Assembly (NCBI GenBank): GCA_004332335.1
Contig: SISS01000034.1
Span: 1-58,458 of the forward strand
Direction: 5' to 3'
Source: Methanoregulaceae archaeon UXB-2016
GTDB lineage: Archaea; Halobacteriota; Methanomicrobia; Methanomicrobiales; Methanospirillaceae
DNA: 58,458 nt
Shown here: positions 37,193 through 45,804 of the stretch, one piece after another
Numbering within the stretch: position 1 is the first letter of the stretch
How the letters are laid out: each line of letters starts with the position of its first letter
Notes under the pieces: model-generated
The model's database searches: none
What the model was told of the DNA's origin: nothing
What the model saw: only the letters and a program-made list of their open reading frames with translations
Translations under genes and position numbers: made by a program

Positions 37193-37262
37193 CCGGTCTG
37201 TCGTCGTGGTCGGTCCGCCGGCCCCGCCTTTCCACGGGAGGGGCTGCGCCACTTCCGTACGG
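37193..37262 (-). repeat. Dispersed intergenic repeat, copy D (diverged)
   Basis: On the minus strand GGCGCAGCCCCTCCC followed by a G/C-rich GGCGGGGCCGGCGGACCGACC resembles copy C (45491-45582) in its first half and approximately in the second. The only copy in inverse orientation here. Confidence 0.4.
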
Positions 37263-37263
37263 A

Positions 37264-37741
37264 CTAGGGGCCGGAGAGCGTCTCGATGATCGGCCATCGC
37301 GAGCCGTAGGGAATCGGCGTCCAGGTGCTGCCCGGGCGGTCCACGGAGCAGACGCCCAGCGCCTCCTCCTCGGTGTCGAACAGCAGGGGAGGGACAACGT
37401 CCCGTACTATCCGGGAGGTACCGGTCTCTTCCGGCAGCACGGCGTTCTGCTCCAGCCTCGAGAGCCGGGCCGTCTCGCTCTTCAGATCGTGGAGCTCTGT
37501 TCCGATGAAGGACGAGCGGGCCTCCGGCGTCGGCTGGTCCTCCCGGAACAGCGCGATATCGAAGTTGGCGAGTATGAGCCTGGCCAGGGTCGGCCTCAAC
37601 GCGTCCCAGATGAGAGGATCTCCGAGAAGATGCAACCCGTGCAGCACGCCCGCGGGGCCGGAGGACGATCATGATCCGGCCCTCCTCTCTCTGCTCGATG
37701 AGGTCGACGAGGTCGTTCCTGAGTGATTCGGCATGGTCCAT
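37264..37741 (-). pseudogene. Hypothetical protein with one frameshift
   Basis: MDHAESLRNDLVDLIEQREE and MIVLRPRG are in one frame. VLHGLHLLGDPLIWDALRPT and the rest to 37264 are in another. A one-base difference in the GC-run around 37646-37662 joins them to about 158 residues, mostly helical, ending SVDRPGSTWTPIPYGSRWPI. No family is recognised. A second ATG at 37750 is possible. An indel error or a real mutation fits equally. Confidence 0.55.
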
Positions 37742-37918
37742 CCTGTTCACCTGTTCTGCCGGGATACATCCGGGAACCCGTATTTAGTATCTCCTCCGTC
37801 GCGTCCCGAGATTCGCATCATCGGTGCTGTCCGCGGCCCGTGAACCGGCAATTCTGTCCGATCGCCGGCGCGGGGAAAAGGCTATCCCCTGGCATCCGAA
37901 CCGGTTGAGCGAGACCGC

Positions 37919-39793
37919 ATGGCCCGCACCCAGCCCGAGTTCCTGCCGATGACGAGGAGAGAGATGGAACGCCTCGGTATCGACGAGGTCGACGTCCTGC
38001 TCGTGACCGGCGATGCCTACGTGGACCACCCGTCATTCGGCGCGGCCGTGATCGGGCGAGTCCTCTGGGACGCCGGGTACACGGTCGGGGTCAGCGCCCA
38101 GCCGCGCCCCGGGACCGACGACCTCCTGGCGCTCGGGCGCCCGCGGCTCTTCGTCTCGGTCTCATCGGGTGCGGTCGACTCGATGGTGAACCACTACACC
38201 CCGAACCTCAGGCGGCGATCCGAGGATGCCTACTCGCCGGGCGGGGTCCCCTGCCGGCCCGATCGGGCCGTGCTCGTCTACGCCGACCGGGCGCACGCGC
38301 TCTTTCCAGGGACGCCGCTCATCCTCGGGGGGATCGAGGCCTCGCTCCGGCGGTTCGCTCACTACGACTACTGGTCCGACACGATCCGCGCTTCGATCCT
38401 GGCCGACGCGCCGGCCGACCTCGTGGTCTACGGGCCGGGCGAGCGGCAGGTCGTCGCGATCGCGGACCAGCTGGACGCGGGGGAGGACGTCCGCGGGCTG
38501 CGCGGGATCCGGGGGACCATGTGGCGGTGCCCGCCGAAGGAGTGGCGGGGGACGGAGCACGAGGAGACGGTGGAGCTCCCGTCGTTCACCGAGGTCAGGT
38601 CGGATCCGGCTCGTTTCGCCGCGGCCCATGCCGCGCTGGCGGCCGAGCAGGACCCCTGCACGGGCCGACCCGTGGCCCAGGCGCACCCCAAGACCGTGGT
38701 GATCCAGAACCCGCCCCCCGCCCCGTTTGCGCCGGCCGAGCTCGACCGGGTCTACGACCTCCCCTATGCCCGCCGGCAGCACCCGTCGTACGGAGCCCCG
38801 GTCCCGGCCCTCGAGCCCGTCCGCTTCTCGATCACGAGCCATCGCGGCTGTTTCGGGGACTGCGCCTTCTGCGCCCTCTCCTGTCACCAGGGGCGGATCG
38901 TCCAGTCGCGGACGGCCGACTCGATCGTGCGCGAGGCCGAGCGGATGGCCCGCATGCCCGGTTTCCGGGGCGTCATCCAGGACGTCGGAGGGCCGAGCGC
39001 CAACATGTTCGGCCTCTCCTGTCCCCGCTGGTCGACGATCGGGGCCTGTCCCGACCGGCGGTGCGGGCCCGACTGCCCGTCGCTCGAGATCAGCCACGCG
39101 CCGCAGCTGGACCTCCTCCGGCGGCTTCGCGAGATCCCCGGGGTGAAGAGGGTCTTCATCGGCTCGGGGATCCGGCACGACCTCGCGCTCGCGGCCGAGC
39201 CCGCCTACCTCGAGGAGGTCTGCCGGCACCACGTCTCGGGACAGCTGAAGGTCGCACCCGAACACATGGTCGACGCCGTGACGGCACGGATGCACAAGCC
39301 TCCCCGTGCGGTCTTCGAGGCCTTTCGGGAGCGGTTCGAGGCGATCCAGGGCGGACGCGAGCGGCGGCAGTACCTGGTGCCGTACCTGATGTCGGGCCAC
39401 CCCGGGTGCACGGTCGAGGAGATGGTCACGCTCGCCGAGTACCTCCGGGACCACGGGCTCTACACCGAGCAGGTCCAGGACTTCACTCCGACCCCGATGA
39501 CCCTCTCGACTGCCATCTACGTGAGCGGGTCCGACCCATACACGGGCGAGGCGGTCCATGTCCCGAGGGGGCGTGAGAAACAGATCCAGCGGGCGCTCCT
39601 GCACTACCGCGACGAGCGGCAGCGCACCCTGGTGGAGGAGGGGCTCCGCCTGGCCGGACGCACAGACCTGATCGGGTCGACCTGGCAGTGCCTGATCCCC
39701 GGCGCCGCTACTGGTCCAGGAACGGGAGTTCGAGCATCGTCAGGTCGTCCGGCACGAGAACCTCGCCCCCGAAGACGGCCACCGCATCCCTGA
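37919..39793 (+). CDS. YgiQ/UPF0313-family radical SAM protein
   Basis: 624 residues. N-terminal UPF0313 domain (VDVLLVTGDAYVDHPSFGAA, SVSSGAVDSMVNHYT, LGGIEASLRRFAHYDYWSD). The radical SAM cluster is CFGDCAFCALSCHQGR (CxxxCxxC), followed by DVGGPSANMFGLSCPRW and the C-terminal LKVAPEHM. Substrate unknown for the family. The last about 30 codons, Arg/Pro-rich, overlap the convergent RNase Z gene by 86 nt. They look like read-through beyond the normal end near DLIGSTWQCLIP, suggesting loss of the original stop. Confidence 0.88.
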   Translation: MARTQPEFLPMTRREMERLGIDEVDVLLVTGDAYVDHPSFGAAVIGRVLWDAGYTVGVSAQPRPGTDDLLALGRPRLFVSVSSGAVDSMVNHYTPNLRRRSEDAYSPGGVPCRPDRAVLVYADRAHALFPGTPLILGGIEASLRRFAHYDYWSDTIRASILADAPADLVVYGPGERQVVAIADQLDAGEDVRGLRGIRGTMWRCPPKEWRGTEHEETVELPSFTEVRSDPARFAAAHAALAAEQDPCTGRPVAQAHPKTVVIQNPPPAPFAPAELDRVYDLPYARRQHPSYGAPVPALEPVRFSITSHRGCFGDCAFCALSCHQGRIVQSRTADSIVREAERMARMPGFRGVIQDVGGPSANMFGLSCPRWSTIGACPDRRCGPDCPSLEISHAPQLDLLRRLREIPGVKRVFIGSGIRHDLALAAEPAYLEEVCRHHVSGQLKVAPEHMVDAVTARMHKPPRAVFEAFRERFEAIQGGRERRQYLVPYLMSGHPGCTVEEMVTLAEYLRDHGLYTEQVQDFTPTPMTLSTAIYVSGSDPYTGEAVHVPRGREKQIQRALLHYRDERQRTLVEEGLRLAGRTDLIGSTWQCLIPGAATGPGTGVRASSGRPAREPRPRRRPPHP

Positions 39794-40649
39794 GGTGGGT
39801 CGCGGACGAGGTGTAGCGTGAGGAGAGGTGGACGAGCGCGAGCCGGCGGGCGCCGACGCGGGCCGCAGCCTCCCCGGCCTCCCCTGCGGTCGCGTGGAAG
39901 ACCTCGGCTGCCCGCTCTCGGTCGGCGTCTTCATAGGTCGCGTCGTGAATCAGGAGGTCGAGGCCCTGCGGAACGCCCGCTCGCAGGAGGTCGACGAAGC
40001 GAGTATCGCCCGTGTAGGCGACCGAGCGGCCGGGCCGGCCCGGGCCGAGCACCTGGTCCGGGCGCACCTCCCGCTCCTCGCCATCGACCATGACCTTGAC
40101 CGTCTCTCCGCGCTGGAGCCGGCCGAAGAGCGGGCCCGGGCGGACGCCGAGGGCGATCGCCCCTTCGCGGTCGAACCGACCCGGCCGCCCGTCCTCGACG
40201 AGCATGTACCCGACCGACTGCATCCCGTGACGGGTCGCGAAGGCCCGGACGCGGTACCCGTCGAACGGCACCTCGTCCCCGGGCCGCAGCACGCGCCCGA
40301 TGACCGGAAACCGCATGGTCGCGGTCGAGAGGTGCTCGATCACGTGGACGATCTCGTCGATCCCTTCGGGCCCGTACAGCCGGAGCGGCTCGGCCCGGCC
40401 GTTGAACGCGAGGGTCTGGACGAGCCCGAGGAGGCCGAGGTAGTGGTCCGCGTGCCAGTGCGTGATGAAGATCGCATCCACGGAGAAGCCGGTCTGGGCC
40501 CGCATCATCTGCTGCTGCGCTCCCTCGCCGCAGTCGAAGATCAGGGTGTCCGATCCGCGCCGGATCAGGAAGCAGGCCGGGTTCCGGTGCACGGTCGGCA
40601 GGGCGCCGGCTGTCCCGAGGAAGTAGACTTGCAGGGTCTCGCCGGCCAT
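39708..40649 (-). CDS. rnz: Ribonuclease Z
   Basis: 313 residues. Metallo-beta-lactamase fold: LGTAGALPTVHRNPACFLIR, LIFDCGEGAQQQMMRA, the zinc motif ITHWHADHYLGL, AYTGDTRF, LLIHDATYEDAD and LVHLSSRY. It matures the 3' end of tRNAs, which matters here because the window's tRNA genes lack CCA. ATG 40649 overlaps the stop of the next gene upstream (ATGA-type coupling). Confidence 0.93.
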   Translation of the reverse strand: MAGETLQVYFLGTAGALPTVHRNPACFLIRRGSDTLIFDCGEGAQQQMMRAQTGFSVDAIFITHWHADHYLGLLGLVQTLAFNGRAEPLRLYGPEGIDEIVHVIEHLSTATMRFPVIGRVLRPGDEVPFDGYRVRAFATRHGMQSVGYMLVEDGRPGRFDREGAIALGVRPGPLFGRLQRGETVKVMVDGEEREVRPDQVLGPGRPGRSVAYTGDTRFVDLLRAGVPQGLDLLIHDATYEDADRERAAEVFHATAGEAGEAAARVGARRLALVHLSSRYTSSATHLRDAVAVFGGEVLVPDDLTMLELPFLDQ

Positions 40650-41419
40650 CAGCCCCACCCCCGGATGAGGGCGAGGGACCGGCACCCCTCCTCGATCGAG
40701 CGCCCCTCGACCACGGCGATACCCCGGTACGATGCGGCGATCACCGGTCCCATGCGACCGTAATCGATCGTCCCGGCTCCGAGCGGCAGGTGCTCGTCCG
40801 ACTCGCCGTGATTGTCGTGGAGATGCAGGTGGTTCGCACGCGCGAGCTGGGCCACGAAGGCCGGCACGGCCCCGACCGTGTGGGCGTGCCCGAGGTCGAA
40901 ACAGGCCCCAACCCCCTCGATCCCCTCGATCATCCCGAGGAGCTCGCCCGGGTCGCGGCAGAGGAACTCGCGGATCGCGATCATGTTCTCGAGGCAGGCG
41001 AGGACGCCGTGCTCGGCCGCTGATCGGCCGATCTCGCGGAGGGCCTCCTTCTGCGTGGCCCATGCCCGTTCCGGATCGAGCTTCGCGAGGGGCGAGAGGT
41101 ACCCGGGATGGAAGGTCACCCGGTCGGTCCACTCGGCAGCCGCTGCGATGCAGGCCGTGATCTGCCGGATCGACTCGCGCAGGATCGGATAGTTGAGCGA
41201 GGCACAGTTCAGGTCGCCGTACGGGGCGTGGACCGTGACAGGCAGGTTCGTGGTCTCGATCAGATCGCGGATCCGGGCCAGCGCCTCCGGATTGTCGAGG
41301 CGGTAATCGCCCTCGGCCACGATCTCCCAGCCGTCGAAGCCGGCGCCGGTGAGGTCGTAGACCCACTCGGGCGGCGCAGTCACCTTCGCGGATGACGAGA
41401 AGTAGACAGAGAGGCTCAT
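40649..41419 (-). CDS. TIM-barrel sugar isomerase/endonuclease-IV-like protein
   Basis: 256 residues of the xylose-isomerase-like TIM-barrel superfamily: WEIVAEGDYRLDNPEAL, VTVHAPYGDLNCAS, VTFHPGYLSP, LACLENMIAIREF, GACFDLGHAHTVG, NHLHLHDNHGESDEHLPLG and IAVVEG. These place metal-binding His/Glu/Asp at strand ends. A specific substrate cannot be named. It lies in a four-gene minus-strand operon with rnz, the UPF0200 kinase and the NrdG-like protein, all overlapping at start/stop. Confidence 0.82.
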   Translation of the reverse strand: MSLSVYFSSSAKVTAPPEWVYDLTGAGFDGWEIVAEGDYRLDNPEALARIRDLIETTNLPVTVHAPYGDLNCASLNYPILRESIRQITACIAAAAEWTDRVTFHPGYLSPLAKLDPERAWATQKEALREIGRSAAEHGVLACLENMIAIREFLCRDPGELLGMIEGIEGVGACFDLGHAHTVGAVPAFVAQLARANHLHLHDNHGESDEHLPLGAGTIDYGRMGPVIAASYRGIAVVEGRSIEEGCRSLALIRGWG

Positions 41420-41964
41420 GCGTCCCCCCGCAGCCGGAGAAGCAGGGCCTGGACCTCGCGACAGTAGGCCTCGAGGCTTCCCTCGTTCGTCACGGCCTGT
41501 TCGGCCGACGAGAGCGCCTCGCCGAGGCCCCAGCCGAGCTCGCGTTCGTCGCGCCGGCGAAGGGCCGCCTCGTCGGCGAGGTCGTCGAGCCTACCGCGGC
41601 TCGCCAGGCGTGCGAGCCGAGTCTCGAACGAGGAGTTGACTCCGATCAGGGTAAACCCGGGCTCTGCCTCGCGAAACTCCTCCCCCTCGGCGTCCGAACG
41701 GATCCCGTCGATCAGCACGACCCGCGCCTTCAGGGCGCGGATCTCGGGGAGCATGAGCCGGGCGACCGCCCCACGCCCGTACTGCTCGCGCAGTTCCCCC
41801 GAGATCCGGCCGAGCACCATATCCTCGGGCGGCAGCCCGCGCTCCGCGGCGACCCGGCGTATGACGTCTCCCATGACCAGCACGGGGATGCCGAGCTCGG
41901 CTGCACACCTCGAAAATTCACCCTTGCCGCTTCCCGGCAGTCCCACGACCCCAATCAGCCTCAT
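41416..41964 (-). CDS. UPF0200 family nucleotide kinase
   Basis: 182 residues. P-loop GVVGLPGSGKGEFS at residues 5-18, VLVMGDVIRRVA, VVLIDGIRSDAEGEEF and RLASRGRLDD. This archaeal family resembles dephospho-CoA and adenylate kinases; the substrate is not established. It overlaps both neighbours, by 4 nt downstream and 47 nt upstream. Confidence 0.88.
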   Translation of the reverse strand: MRLIGVVGLPGSGKGEFSRCAAELGIPVLVMGDVIRRVAAERGLPPEDMVLGRISGELREQYGRGAVARLMLPEIRALKARVVLIDGIRSDAEGEEFREAEPGFTLIGVNSSFETRLARLASRGRLDDLADEAALRRRDERELGWGLGEALSSAEQAVTNEGSLEAYCREVQALLLRLRGDA

Positions 41965-42655
41965 ACTCCTGTTCTCCGCTATCTCGCGTCCTGATCCGGC
42001 ACCGGCGGCCGACTCGTGCGGCGATCGCGGCCATCTCCTCGAACGTGAGCGGCGCCACTCCACCGTTGACACCCTGCTGGAGCACCAGCGGGACCCCGGC
42101 GGCCTCGCGCGCGATCGCGCCGATCTCGTCCTCGTATCCTCGGAAGAGCGTCACGACCACCTCGAATTCGGGCAGCCTGCCCTCGAGATAGGCCGTACGG
42201 CAGAGCACAAGCGACTCCCGGACCCGGTCCACGAGATCGACCCCGAAGAGACTGCCGTACCGCTCCCACCGGGCCTTGACATCCAGGGCCACGCGATCCA
42301 CGAACCCCTCGTCGATCAGCCGGGCAAGGACCCGGGGATAGACGCCGTTCGTCTGGACTCCGACCCTCAGGCCGAGCTGGCGGCTCTGACGGGCCAGGTG
42401 CACCAGCGCCTCCTCCTGCATGGTCGGTTCGCCTCCCGTGAAGACGACGCCCGAGACGAGGGAGACGCTCCCGGCGATCAGTTCGACGACCTCGTCCACA
42501 TCACGAAGGTCGCTTCCCGTGAGCAGGGCGACATTGTGACAGTAGAAGCATCGGACCGGGCACCCTCTGAGAAAGACCGTGCAGACGGCGCGTCCCGGCC
42601 AGTCAACCGTGCTGATCGAAACAAACCCGCCGAAGTTGACCGACAGTCGTATCAC
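41918..42655 (-). CDS. Anaerobic RNR activating-type radical SAM protein (NrdG-like)
   Basis: 245 residues from GTG 42655. The signature begins VSISTVDWPGRAVCTVFLRG, then the cluster CPVRCFYCHN (CxxxCxxC), VVFTGGEPTMQ, VGVQTNGVYPRVL and VALDVKA. It belongs to the glycyl-radical activase family, commonly annotated as anaerobic ribonucleotide reductase activating protein. The reductase is not in the window, so the partner is inferred. The C-terminus overlaps the UPF0200 gene by 47 nt. Confidence 0.85.
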   Translation of the reverse strand: MIRLSVNFGGFVSISTVDWPGRAVCTVFLRGCPVRCFYCHNVALLTGSDLRDVDEVVELIAGSVSLVSGVVFTGGEPTMQEEALVHLARQSRQLGLRVGVQTNGVYPRVLARLIDEGFVDRVALDVKARWERYGSLFGVDLVDRVRESLVLCRTAYLEGRLPEFEVVVTLFRGYEDEIGAIAREAAGVPLVLQQGVNGGVAPLTFEEMAAIAARVGRRCRIRTRDSGEQEYEADWGRGTAGKRQG

Positions 42656-42850
42656 CGTGCATCATTCAATGCGCGAGGAGGTTTATTCAAATTAGTGGTT
42701 GATACGTCGCGGGATAAGAGGCGCGCGCGATCGCGCGGGCAACCGCGAGTCCCGGCCGGCACACGATCGAGATCGGCGGGGTCGACCGTCTGGAGATCCC
42801 AGTATCGCGTACCGCGTTTAACGAGGCGGTCCGCGCGATGGGGGACGCCG
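42656..42850. other. Spacer with a GC palindrome and a possible gene remnant
   Basis: An AT-rich segment (42679-42700) probably holds the leftward promoter of the activase. CGCGCGATCGCGCG (near 42723-42736) is a perfect 14-bp palindrome. Downstream one plus frame reads HTIEIGGVDRLEIPVSRTAF then NEAVRAMGDADALR before a TGA at the start of the beta-helix gene. This looks coding-like and may be a remnant of a longer gene. Confidence 0.35.
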
Positions 42851-44067
42851 ATGCCCTTCGATGACCCGCTCCGCTGCTCGCGGTGCCGGCAGGAGATCGG
42901 GCCGGCCGAGGGCGTGACGGTTCGCGGTGCCGGGCCGGGCCTGACCCGGCTGATCGCGGAGCGAGAGGCCTGCCGGATCGCGGTCGACGCGCCCGGCGTG
43001 ACGCTCACGAACCTCGGCGGGTTCGGGTACGTCGGCGTGCAGGACGCGGCCGACCGGTTCTGCTGCGAGGACGTCTACCTGACCCACTCGCTCGACGGCC
43101 GGACGTACCTGCCGTTCGGGCAGAAGGGAGGGTGCACCGCGGCCTTCATGGTCTGGGGCCGGCGGGGGAAGACCGTGCGGGACCTGACGTTCCGACGCTG
43201 CACCGTGGAGAAGAGCTACCATCACAGCTTCTCGCTGAACCTCGCCGGCGCGAGCGAGGGCGGCGGCTTTGCCGATGTGCTCTTCGACCAATGCCACGCA
43301 GTCGGCGCCGGCTCGGGCCTGGAGGGGAAGGATGGCATGCCGGGCGTTCGGGACTGGTCGGGCGGCTTCGACATTCCCGACGCGGGCGATTTCGAGGGTT
43401 TAACTGTCCGGGATTGCCAGGCCCTCGACTGCTGGCAGGACGGGTTCCACCTTGACGGCAGCTGGAAGGGCCACCGGCAGATGGTGAAAGATGTCCGCTT
43501 CGAGCGGTGCGTCGCGGTCGACTGCGGCCGGCGCTCGGGGACCGTGCCGACCGAGCTCTACCAGTCGGGGTTCTACGTGCAGTCGGCAACCCTCGTCGAC
43601 TGCCGGACCGAGCGATGCCGGAAGGCCGGCTTCCTCTGCAAGAACCAGGAGGCCGGCTGGCTCGTGCTCGAGCACTGCCAGGACACCGCTCGGCCTACGG
43701 TCTCGTGATCGAGTACGGCGGCAACGGGGCGAAGGTGAAGGGCTTCGTCTCTGTCGGCGCGACGCGGCGGGCGCTGCAGATGGTCGGGAACAACGCCGAT
43801 GTCGGGATCACGGGCCTGGGCTTCGCCGGCACGGGCCGGCCCGTGCTGCTCGGCGTCACTGAGCGGCTGGAGTTCGTCGACGCGCCGGCACATGTCGAGG
43901 ACCTGAAACGGTACAGGGCGCGGGGCTACGCGATGGCCGGCAACCGGATCGCCATCGTGACGGACCGGTCGCAGTCGGTACTCGAGGTCCATCCGCCGTC
44001 GGTGAACGTGGTGGAGATGGCCGGGGTGACGGTGGAGTACTACCCACCGCGGCCGGCGATGGGCTGA
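42851..44067 (+). pseudogene. Right-handed beta-helix protein, frameshifted
   Basis: Starts MPFDDPLRCSRCRQEIGPAE, then parallel beta-helix coils (RIAVDAPGVTLTNLGGFGYV, DLTFRRCTVEKSYHHSF, GLTVRDCQALDCWQDGFHLD, DVRFERCVAVDCGRRSG) up to LVLEHCQDT, where the frame closes at 43706. The continuation SAYGLVIEYGGNGAKVKGF and the C-terminal RYRARGYAMAGNRIAIVTD are in another frame to 44067; restoring one base at 43684-43692 joins them. The product would be about 405 residues, pectate-lyase/phage-tail-like fold, with no signal peptide. The last about 60 residues recur at 45302-45490. Confidence 0.7.
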
Positions 44068-44641
44068 GTTGGACGAGGTGTCGACTTTCCGCAACCCTGC
44101 CGGCCGTGTAGGACCATCGCTGACGTCGTCTGGCTCTTCAACCACCTCTAACCCCTTTTCTTCGTCCCTCATCGATCGCGGCCGTTCACTTTCACACAGC
44201 AACACCGCCTCCTCGTATAGTCCCCCGACGAGGATCTGATCGCCCGCCGCCTCACCACGACGGCGGCACCACATCGGAGTTTTTTTTTTCATGCCCTTGC
44301 AGAGACGGCTGCGGCCCCACAACCCTCCCCGGCACCAGCGTGGCGGTCGGGCGGGGCGTACAAGAGCAGCAGGAGGCCAGGAGGTGCGGGGATGGTGAAC
44401 GGGACGGAGCCGCCCGGGCTCACGGTCCGCACGGCGCCGGGCGCCCCCGGCGAATCGGCTGGCGGCGACGCGATCCTCGTCCAGGCGCCGAACGGTCGGG
44501 CCATGCGTTGAAACCAGGCCCTGGTCGTCCCCGGCCGATCATCGATGACGGAAGGGCCGGGCGCCCGCATCACCCCGCGCCCGGACGACCCTCGGATACC
44601 CTCATTACCATCGCGTGCCTACATCAGGCAGAGGTGGATCC
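44068..44641. other. 574-nt spacer with T-run, repeat and short ORF
   Basis: A ten-T run at 44281-44290 (likely terminator) abuts repeat copy B. After it, ATG 44393 behind GGAGGTGCGGGG opens a 39-codon frame (MVNGTEPPGLTVRTAPGAPG... to TGA 44512). Coding-like residues continue beyond that stop (NQALVVPGRSSMTEGPGARI), as if a longer gene had acquired a nonsense codon. Not recognised. Confidence 0.4.
44291..44378 (+). repeat. Dispersed intergenic repeat, copy B
   Basis: Begins ATGCCCTTGCAGAGACGGC, has CCCTCCCCGGCACC, the core AGCGTGGCGGTCGGGCGGGG and the trailing GGAGGCC, parallel to copies A and C. Confidence 0.65.
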
Positions 44642-44926
44642 GTGAAGACCCGCGACGAGGTGATCGCCATCCTGCGCGACCTGAAGGCAGAGGCCGCCCC
44701 GCTCTTCAGCGTCCGTCGGTTCAGCCTCTTCGGGTCGTACGCCCGGAACGAGCAGTCGGATCTCGACCTGCTCGTCGAGTTCGAGCGCCCGGTGCCGTTC
44801 AGCTCGTTTTGCCGCCTTGAAGACATGATCAGCGAACGCATGGGGGTCGCCGTCGACATGACCACGCCGGACGGCCTGCACCCCCGGATCGAACGGCGGG
44901 TGCTCGCCGAGGCGATCTATGTCTGA
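44642..44926 (+). CDS. mntA: MNT-type nucleotidyltransferase antitoxin (MntA)
   Basis: 94 residues from GTG 44642 behind AGGTGG. The minimal nucleotidyltransferase motif is FGSYARNEQSDLDLLVEF, with the two catalytic Asp, followed by VAVDMTTPDGLHP. In HepT-MntA systems this protein AMPylates and silences the HEPN toxin encoded next. It overlaps that gene (ATG 44919 lies inside), the usual arrangement. Confidence 0.88.
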   Translation: MKTRDEVIAILRDLKAEAAPLFSVRRFSLFGSYARNEQSDLDLLVEFERPVPFSSFCRLEDMISERMGVAVDMTTPDGLHPRIERRVLAEAIYV

Positions 44927-45269
44927 ACGGGGGACCCTCCTCTTTCTCCACGATATCGCGGACGCTGTCGACGCGATCCTCGCCCTCACGGCCGGGATGA
45001 CGTACGACGAGTTCGCCGGCGATCGGGCCGTGCTCGACGCGGTCCTGTACAACCTGCTCGTGATCGGCGAGGCGATCTAGCACCTCCCCTCCAGCCTGAC
45101 CGATGCGTGGCCAGAGGTGTCATGGCATTCCTCGGCCAGGATGCGTGACCGCCTGGTCCATGGGTACTTCCATGTCTCGACCGCGATCGTCTGGGAGACG
45201 ATCAGGGAGGACCTTCCCGGACTCCGGGCTGCGGTCTCGTCCATTCTTGCAGAGGAAGAAGAGCGGTGA
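44919..45269 (+). pseudogene. hepT: HEPN toxin HepT interrupted by an amber codon
   Basis: The frame from ATG 44919 reads MSERGTLLFLHDIADAVDAI to LVIGEAI, then TAG at 45078-45080 where the family normally has Lys (GEAIKHLP). It continues in the same frame as HLPSSLTDAWPEV, then the RNase motif RDRLVHGYF (Rx4HxY), to TGA at 45267. The full length, 116 residues, is normal for HepT. As written the toxin would be truncated at 53 residues before its active site, leaving the antitoxin without a target. One base change (AAG to TAG) explains it. Confidence 0.85.
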
Positions 45270-45301
45270 CCGCAGGCCGGTACACGGCTGAAGGTTCATC
45301 G

Positions 45302-45490
45302 CGCTGAGCCGTACTCGGGTTGACGCCGGCGGACGCGGCGGACCTCGAGCGGTATCGGGCTCGAGGGTATGCACTGAAGGGCAACCGGATCGCCATCGTC
45401 GCAGGCCGGCCGCAGTCGGTCGTCGAGGTCCATCCGCCATCAGAAAAAAGCGTTGAGATGGCCGGCGTCACCGTGGATTACTCCCCGCCG
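45302..45490 (+). pseudogene. Duplicated 3' fragment of the beta-helix gene
   Basis: Reads ADLERYRARGYALKGNRIAI, VAGRPQSVVEVHPPSEKSVE and MAGVTVDYSPP, closely matching the last about 60 codons of the gene ending at 44067 (RYRARGYAMAGNRIAI, QSVLEVHPPS, VEMAGVTVEYYPP). No upstream part of that gene is present and no proper start exists. Similarity stops where repeat copy C begins, so the repeat marks the breakpoint. Confidence 0.8.
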
Positions 45491-45582
45491 ATGGTGTTAC
45501 AGAGACGGGCGCAGCCCCTCCCCCCCCCTTCTCCGGTACCAGCGCGGCGGTCGGACGGGATCCACAACAACCGGAGGCCGGC
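45491..45582 (+). repeat. Dispersed intergenic repeat, copy C
   Basis: The most complete copy: ATGGTGTTACAGAGACGG, GCGCAGCCCCTCCCCC, core CCGGTACCAGCGCGGCGG then TCGGACGGGA, and trailing CGGAGGCC. It fuses to the end of the beta-helix fragment. Confidence 0.7.
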
Positions 45583-45583
45583 G

Positions 45584-45760
45584 ATGACCGCCGACCTCGT
45601 GCCTCTGCTCGTCTGCTGGCGACGCTTCCGCCGGGCGCTGACGGTCGGGGTCCAGCCGGCGATTGACGTGATCCTCGCCGCGCACGAGACGAACGGGTCG
45701 GCCACGTTCGCAAACCCCGACGACCCGCTCGAGCCGGGGGAGTCACAGGTCCGGCAGAAT
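45584..45760 (+). other. Short unrecognised ORF remnant after repeat C
   Basis: ATG 45584 follows GGAGGCC. The frame reads MTADLVPLLVCWRRFRRALT, VGVQPAIDVILAAHETNGSA, TFANPDDPLEPGESQ, then loses coding character while remaining open into the antisense of the AHSA1 gene. Possibly the beginning of a gene truncated near 45760. Confidence 0.35.
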
Positions 45761-45804
45761 TCGAGAAGGGGGGCAGTACGGGCTTCCCCCGGCGCTATGC
45801 CACA

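Noticed and set aside
41636..42850. N-terminal extension of the beta-helix frame back to 41636
   Set aside because: It runs antisense through the activase and UPF0200 genes; conserved helix coils start after 42851.
45078..45080. TAG as a pyrrolysine codon in hepT
   Set aside because: TAG terminates normal genes in this window, the position is not a known Pyl site, and a one-base change from AAG explains it.
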